A stretch of DNA of 64,000 nt. Origin: Trissonchulus latispiculum. Taxonomy: Eukaryota > Nematoda > Enoplea > Enoplida > Ironidae. Below are positions 58,993-64,000 of the stretch, in pieces; position 1 is the first letter of the stretch, and the number at the start of each line of letters is the position of its first letter. The notes beneath the pieces are model-generated. The model searched no databases. It was not told where the DNA came from and worked only from the letters and a program-made list of their open reading frames with translations. The position numbers were made by a program, and so were the translations under genes. Location: NCBI GenBank assembly GCA_030248195.1, contig JASAND010013601.1, forward strand, positions 1-64,000, in the 5' to 3' direction.

Positions 58993-59881
58993 ACGGTTTT
59001 ATTGATGCGACCTAAAAAGTTTTGATTTGATTCTGTTCGTTTTCGTCTCTGAAAAATCAAAATCATTACATTTGATTTGTTCGATTTTCTGCACCCAAAA
59101 AATGAATTGATTTAGTTTAATTTTATGTCTAGTTTATGTTTACAATTTAGTTCTATGTCTTCAATTTGAAAGACCTTTGATTTTGATGCAGTTTTTACCT
59201 AAACTGAAATTTGATGCGACTTTTGATTTTTCAAATTTGCGTTTTTGAAAATCTTGCATAATTTAAACCAGCCTAATTCGTAATCACCAGAGGTTGTGAG
59301 AACATAAAGATTTCAGGTCTTGTTTTGAGAACATAAAATTTTCGTTTTTCATAATTGACCTTAATGAAATCCTTGCATGCTAATTTTGATCAAAGTTAGA
59401 GCTAATAATAATCAAGTCTCTCGAAACGCAAAAGGCTACATTAAAACAGTAAACATATTCTATTAAATGCCTGCCAATACAGTCTTCCGAACTAAAAACC
59501 TCTTGTGAACTTCTTATCTCTATAGTGAAGAGCACAAACAAACCATTAAACCATTAAATTAAATGCACATAATGGTTCAACAGTACTCGAAAAGATTCAT
59601 GTATGGAAAAGTATTTTTCATAGTGCATATGGGACGAATTGAAAGCTTTTAGCATATATTCTTCGCTCAAAATTCACTCCAAATCAAAATTGCTGATTCA
59701 TGAACAAAAGTTTTGATTTGATTCAGTTCGATTTTGGCTTCTGAAAATTCAGCTAGATTTGATTCAGTTCGATTTTTTGCTGTGAAAAATTAAATGATTT
59801 GATTCAGGTCGATTAATCAAAAATCAAAAGTTGGTTTAAAACACTTTTGATTCGATTCGAATCAGGAATCAAGACAACCGT
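58993..59881. mobile_element. DNA element with ACGGTT ends, copy 2
   Basis: Same structure, orientation and internal order as 2516-3325. Flanks share cagcaaa (58984-58990 left, 59883-59889 right). TTTGATTTGATTC repeats near both ends. No ORF. Confidence 0.75.
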
Positions 59882-60572
59882 ACAGCAAACCATTCCACCG
59901 GGTGGCAATAGGGGAGGCTATGCTTATGCAGCTTAAGTTAACGTAGGGTTTACTTCATCTCAGGATCAATTCTTGCACCTAAAAATAAATTAATTGATTT
60001 TTTGCTATTAAGGTTTAGCAAAAATTTGTAGTTTGCCCAAAATTGACGCCTTCTAACTTTTTCTGAGTGTATCGGAGACTTTTAACGCTGTATGGGGAAA
60101 TGTAGAAATTAATTTCTTGATAGTAGTCCCGTCCCTTCAGCTAGCTAGCGACATAAAAGCTTCATTGTTATAATTTTCTTGGTCGTATGTAATACGACTC
60201 TATCGAACATATATATCACCTACATCACAGTTCAACTGTTGGCCAAATTAGCCCTATTAATTAAATAAAATGTTTCGATTAAAACCTCACTGCTATCTTC
60301 ACAATCGTACCCGATTTATGGGTTCAAAGGATAAACTGTGCTGAAATAAGCTACATTCTACATAGAACTGGGATCCACCCCTGAGCTCTGCTCAAGTTAG
60401 AACGCGATCCTGAAACCGTTTATGAATTCAGGATTCACCCGAATCCCGATGTCTTGCGCTCCCACAGGCCCAGCCCTAACTTCTTTACCAATAAGTTTAA
60501 AATTTTATATGGGGGCACATTGGTGGGTGCTGAATTTAAAAATTTTAAAAAATTTAAAATTTTAGTTTGACA

Positions 60573-60677
60573 ATGGCTGAGTCGCCGTATCATGAACCTA
60601 ATCTTGAAATGGATAGTTATGCTGACCTCGACTCTGATTTTATTCACCATAATATATACGGACTTCAAAAGATTTAA
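60573..60677 (+). CDS. Short unsupported ORF, possible exon
   Basis: MAESPYHEPNLEMDSYADLD and 14 more residues to TAA. Acidic composition unlike the flanking A+T-rich DNA, preceded by a TTTTAG acceptor-like site. Could be a terminal exon or chance. Confidence 0.2.
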   Translation: MAESPYHEPNLEMDSYADLDSDFIHHNIYGLQKI

Positions 60678-61465
60678 TTTCAAAATTTGATTTTTTTAAA
60701 ATTTTTTAAATGTATATTTTTTCTGAAATGTATTGGCCTCTAGCAAGGATTAAAGTCTGTTTTTTTCATTTTGCTATTCAAGCATTCGTATTAACAGCAG
60801 CGTTATTCTTGTTTTCCATGGCTGACAGATCATATATCAAGCGTTTTTGTTACAAGAAACTTGCCAGCTACTATTTGCCAATCAACAGCCTTTACGTTTG
60901 TGATAATTTTATGTAGACTGGGGTCGGCGCAGTACGGCGACCACTTAAAAGACGGACCTGGAAAAACCAGTTCCCCCATCAGTTCATAGTTTGCACTGAA
61001 TTCACGTGAATTCTTGGCGAAAAGGTTAACGGGGGTTCATGAGCCAGTTTTTGTTGCACACATTTTGTTGATCCAACTTTCGTGCAGCCGCACACAACAG
61101 AAATTTGCACTACTAAAATGGTGTCTGCATATGCGTACGTGTGTGCGCATGCAAACAATGTTAAGGTACAGTGAAACACAGTATACCTTGCAAATATGCA
61201 GATAGGTAGAGAGCGAGAGCGTATACAGTAATGGGTTCTGGAGACATTTCGCGTTGTAAAGTGATACATAAATCATTAAGATTCGAGGCCTTATTTTCAT
61301 AAGATAACCGTTTTCAATAGTTTATTCATTCTAGCCGCTCTGTTTGACGTTTATTCTCTCATCAGTGTTTCAAAGACGGCAGTCCGACTTTTACTTGTCC
61401 GTTATCTTCTTTGGTGTCTTGTCCGGCTGTCAACACATTTCCGAGTCCGCCTATCCTTTGTGATT

Positions 61466-61511
61466 ATGGTGTTTGCATCGGCCTACAAAAAGTCCTACAT
61501 GCGTAGACATA
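61466..61511 (+). CDS. Possible first coding exon of a gene running off the right edge
   Basis: ATG in the context GATTATGG opens MVFASAYKKSYMRRH, 15 codons plus one base, to a strong donor GTAAGA at 61512. The ~120 bases before it have a higher G+C content and no repeats, as for a 5' UTR. No second exon was seen before 64000. I do not recognise the protein. Confidence 0.4.
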
Positions 61512-61739
61512 GTAAGAGTTTTCTGTTTGTTTTGCGTTATTGTTGTTATTATTATTATGTTTCATTTCATTTAATTCTCTATTGAATTATTTACTATTTT
61601 ATGATGTATGTTCCATATAACATTCGAGTTCCAGCTCGTTCGGGTAATGCTGGAAAATATTTGTTGGTGTCCGTAGAGCGAAGCAAAACGAACTTTGTCA
61701 GTCTCAGCTCAGTAAAAACCATACAAATTTTGAATTCCT

Positions 61740-61857
61740 TTTAATCGAAAAACCGAATCGAAAACGGACTTTAGATTCTTGCTGTGCAGGTTGGAAACCC
61801 CTATATACTATTTTGCAGCAAAATCGGGGGCAAAAATTGGGGGTCTTTCCCATTTGA
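61740..61857. mobile_element. Half copy of the GCTGAATCG fold-back family
   Basis: One arm only (cgaatcgaaaacggacttt... to ctttcccatttgacc), directly adjoining the complete copy at 61858. Confidence 0.5.
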
Positions 61858-62533
61858 CCCCCCACCACTCAGAATTTTTAAAGCTTGACCAAATGAGCTA
61901 AAAATTGGTACGGGTATGTTTTTGATCACGCTGAGTGCAAATATCATATAAGCTTTCGATTTCGCGAAATTAGATTTTTTTATTCGGAAGGGGGACCAAG
62001 GGGAACCGAAAAATTTTTGTCTTCGATTTCGGTGAAAAGTTGCATACTGGGGTTTTCAGGATCGTAGAACACGAATATCAAGTCACCTTTTTCGATTCAT
62101 TAGCTCTGTATAGGCTAAAGTTGTAAGCTTAAAATGTAAAATTGTATGCTGGTATATATTGAGAAGCCCTCGTGCGTGGCACTCGTGCGCTTCGCGCACT
62201 CGTGCCCCACACTCGGAGCTTCCCACACGGCGTGCGTATAAATCAGTGAATGCACGCTAAGGTGTGCTATAAAGTATACTTAACAAAAAGCTGAATCCAA
62301 AAAAGGACTTAATGTTCTTGTTCTCCGACTCAGAGAATCCCTATAAACAGCTTTTCATGAAAATCCAAGGTAAAAATTGTTTCCGTTCCCCCTTTGTCCC
62401 CCTTACTAGTCAGAAAATCCAATTTCGCGAAATCAAAACATTTTGCGATATATATTTGAACTCAGTGCGAACATGCCCGTACCAAATTTTAGCTCATTTG
62501 GTCTAGTTTTAAAAATTTTTGAGCGGTGGGGGG
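61858..62533. mobile_element. Fold-back element with CCCCCCACC ends, complete copy
   Basis: Outer inverted repeats CCCCCCACCACTCAGAATTT and CCCCCCACCGCTCAAAAATT, with inverted GGTACGGG further in. The centre (about 62165-62225) has a run of gcactcgtgcgc-type repeats. No ORF. Confidence 0.75.
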
Positions 62534-62697
62534 ATTGATAAAAGTTGTTTGGTAAAATGGGAAAGACCCAAAAGTTGTTGGTTCCTCTTCCACTTGATCT
62601 CCTTACGAATCGAAAAAATCGAATTTTGCAAAAACGAAATCGTTTGCGATATACATATATTTGAAGTCAGCCGGGTTGAAAACATACCCAATTTCGG

Positions 62698-64000
62698 GGT
62701 CTGGGTAAAATCCGGCCCCGGCTCCGGCCCCGGCCCCGGCCCACCTGGGTAAAATCCGGCCCCGGCCCCACTTTACATAGGAGACTGAAACTGGGTAAAA
62801 TCCGGCCCCGTCTGAAAACCGGTTTTTGCGAACACATAGATATGTATATATGAATTTATGATATATTCTGGCCAGAGTAATTTCGCAATAGAATTAAGTG
62901 GCCGAATATACAATATAAGTAGGCATATGTTGTTGAGTGTCATTGTTAAGTTCAAAAGGTCACCTATCCCATAAATGATGATGAAATTGAAATTAACTTC
63001 ATTGAATAGATCTGAAGATATGAGAAAACAATGCAAAGTGAGTTTTGCAATATGGGAATAGATAACCTATATAAAGTAAACACTTGCACATAATGTGAAA
63101 AACTTAAAACATGAAATTTAAGTTATCTGCGGGGACACATTGTGCTGAAACCTTGTATACAGGGGTTTTCGGGGTCGCTGAACACGGTTCTGAAGTCTGT
63201 TTTTCGATTCAACTTTTCGTTAGTTCAGCATATGTGCCAAAAATTTTTAAAAAAATTTAAAAACTTAAAGTTTTAAAAATTTAAAAATTTTTTAAAAAAG
63301 CAATTTTTTTAAATTTTTGAAATCACTGAGCCTCCGGTAGCACCCTACCAAAATATTAACGCATTTGGATTTGGTACGCAGTATAAGCCAAAGTTGTAAG
63401 CTTAACATGTAAGCTTATGCTGAGCTAACGAAAAGCTGAATCGAAAAACGGATTTCAGATTCGTGCTCAGCGCCCCAGAAAACTCTTGTATGCAAGTTTT
63501 CAACAAAATATTTTTAATTTAAAAAAATTTATATTTTTTACAAAACGGTTTATTTACAAAGTTATCCCTACAGTTAAAATGGCCGTTTTGCCAGCTTTCA
63601 GAAAATATATACATGTCTATAGATTGAAGCTACGTAGTGACGGTAAAGTTACTTTAAAATTCTATACATTACGTATATTGTAATAAAATTTCAAAATAAA
63701 ACTTCTAACTATTAAACAACAATTATAGTCTTGCATAACTCTTCATGCAGAGTCTGCATTGTGTTTATGTCATCTCAACAATTTATAGTCAATGCATGCG
63801 TTGCGTATATATATTGTACACGCTTTGGTCACATTAATGTATAAAGGTCAAAACAAATACAGGTCATATAAAGGCTCACAAAAGAACTACTATTGAACTT
63901 TAACTCTTTGTTTGCATTAATTGGTGCCATCTAAAACCTTTCGTATAGAATTAAAAATATATAACTCTCGTTCATATTACAACGGGGCCGGATTCTATTG
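62698..64000. mobile_element. hAT-like element with CCGGCCCC arrays, cut by the window edge
   Basis: The left end GGGTCTGGGTAAAATCCGG and following CCGGCCCC arrays (to 62810) match the 6015 family. At the last bases of the window, ggggccggatt is the start of the expected inverted right end. A fold-back element lies inside at about 63140-63500. Confidence 0.6.
63140..63500. mobile_element. Fold-back element of the GCTGAATCG family
   Basis: Inverted phrases around a centre near 63310: ggggttttcggggtcgctga on the left and cagcgccccagaaaactc on the right, plus GATTCAACTTTTCGTTAG against CTAACGAAAAGCTGAATC. Confidence 0.65.

Overview
The window looks like transposon-rich, A+T-rich genomic DNA from an invertebrate animal; I cannot place the lineage more closely. 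It carries two recognisable conserved genes, both on the minus strand and split by canonical GT-AG introns: the R-SNARE YKT6 (complete, two coding exons, 16864 down to 13201) and the glycosyltransferase ALG11 (five in-phase exons, 35780 down to 21849, C-terminal ~356 residues; the N-terminal exons were not found). On the plus strand, the last three exons of an unrecognised acidic protein (193-3935) enter from the left edge. Three further single-exon fragments of unrecognised genes are supported by reading frame and splice sites only: a start exon at 40617 (-), a terminal exon at 44634 (-) and a start exon at 61466 (+).

Most of the rest is mobile DNA, largely non-autonomous and often nested. 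(1) hAT-like elements with exact 8-bp target duplications start at 4229, 6015, 10321, 12180, 23119, 29557, 31264 and 37733; related but eroded ones lie at 780 and 17718, and a truncated one at 62698. Most carry blocks of short repeated motifs just inside the ends (GGCCGG, GGCCCG, CCGGCCCC, CCGGAAAAA, CATCCC or TGCGTATTTT, depending on family). (2) There is a Harbinger-like element with 3-bp TAA duplications inside the YKT6 intron, another candidate at 20583, and two elements flanked by TTAA (24721, 30329). (3) A small family with 5-bp duplications has copies at 11301, 32260 and 35841. (4) A recurrent fold-back family occurs at about 4730, 7150, 17283, 18640, 61740 and 63140. (5) There is one tRNA-derived SINE.

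The most unusual material is at 27-44 kb and 52-54.6 kb: large composite elements made of a near-perfect palindromic module of ~730-800 bp, then tandem arrays of ~147-bp and ~163-bp units, then a TGCGCAG cluster and a terminal G+C-rich hairpin. Five hairpin ends are present, one showing compensatory changes in the stem. The layout recalls Helentron-associated (HINE/pearl-like) elements, but no transposase gene is visible and the palindromic module is unexpected.

At 45.8-56.3 kb a reverse-transcriptase gene, probably Penelope-like, lies between two ~423-bp direct repeats that contain a hammerhead-ribozyme-like core. The gene is split into two consecutive pieces by ~8 kb of inserted DNA, and its 3' flank carries a tandem row of small hairpins with covarying stems. 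Stretches not listed hold no gene or repeat I can support.
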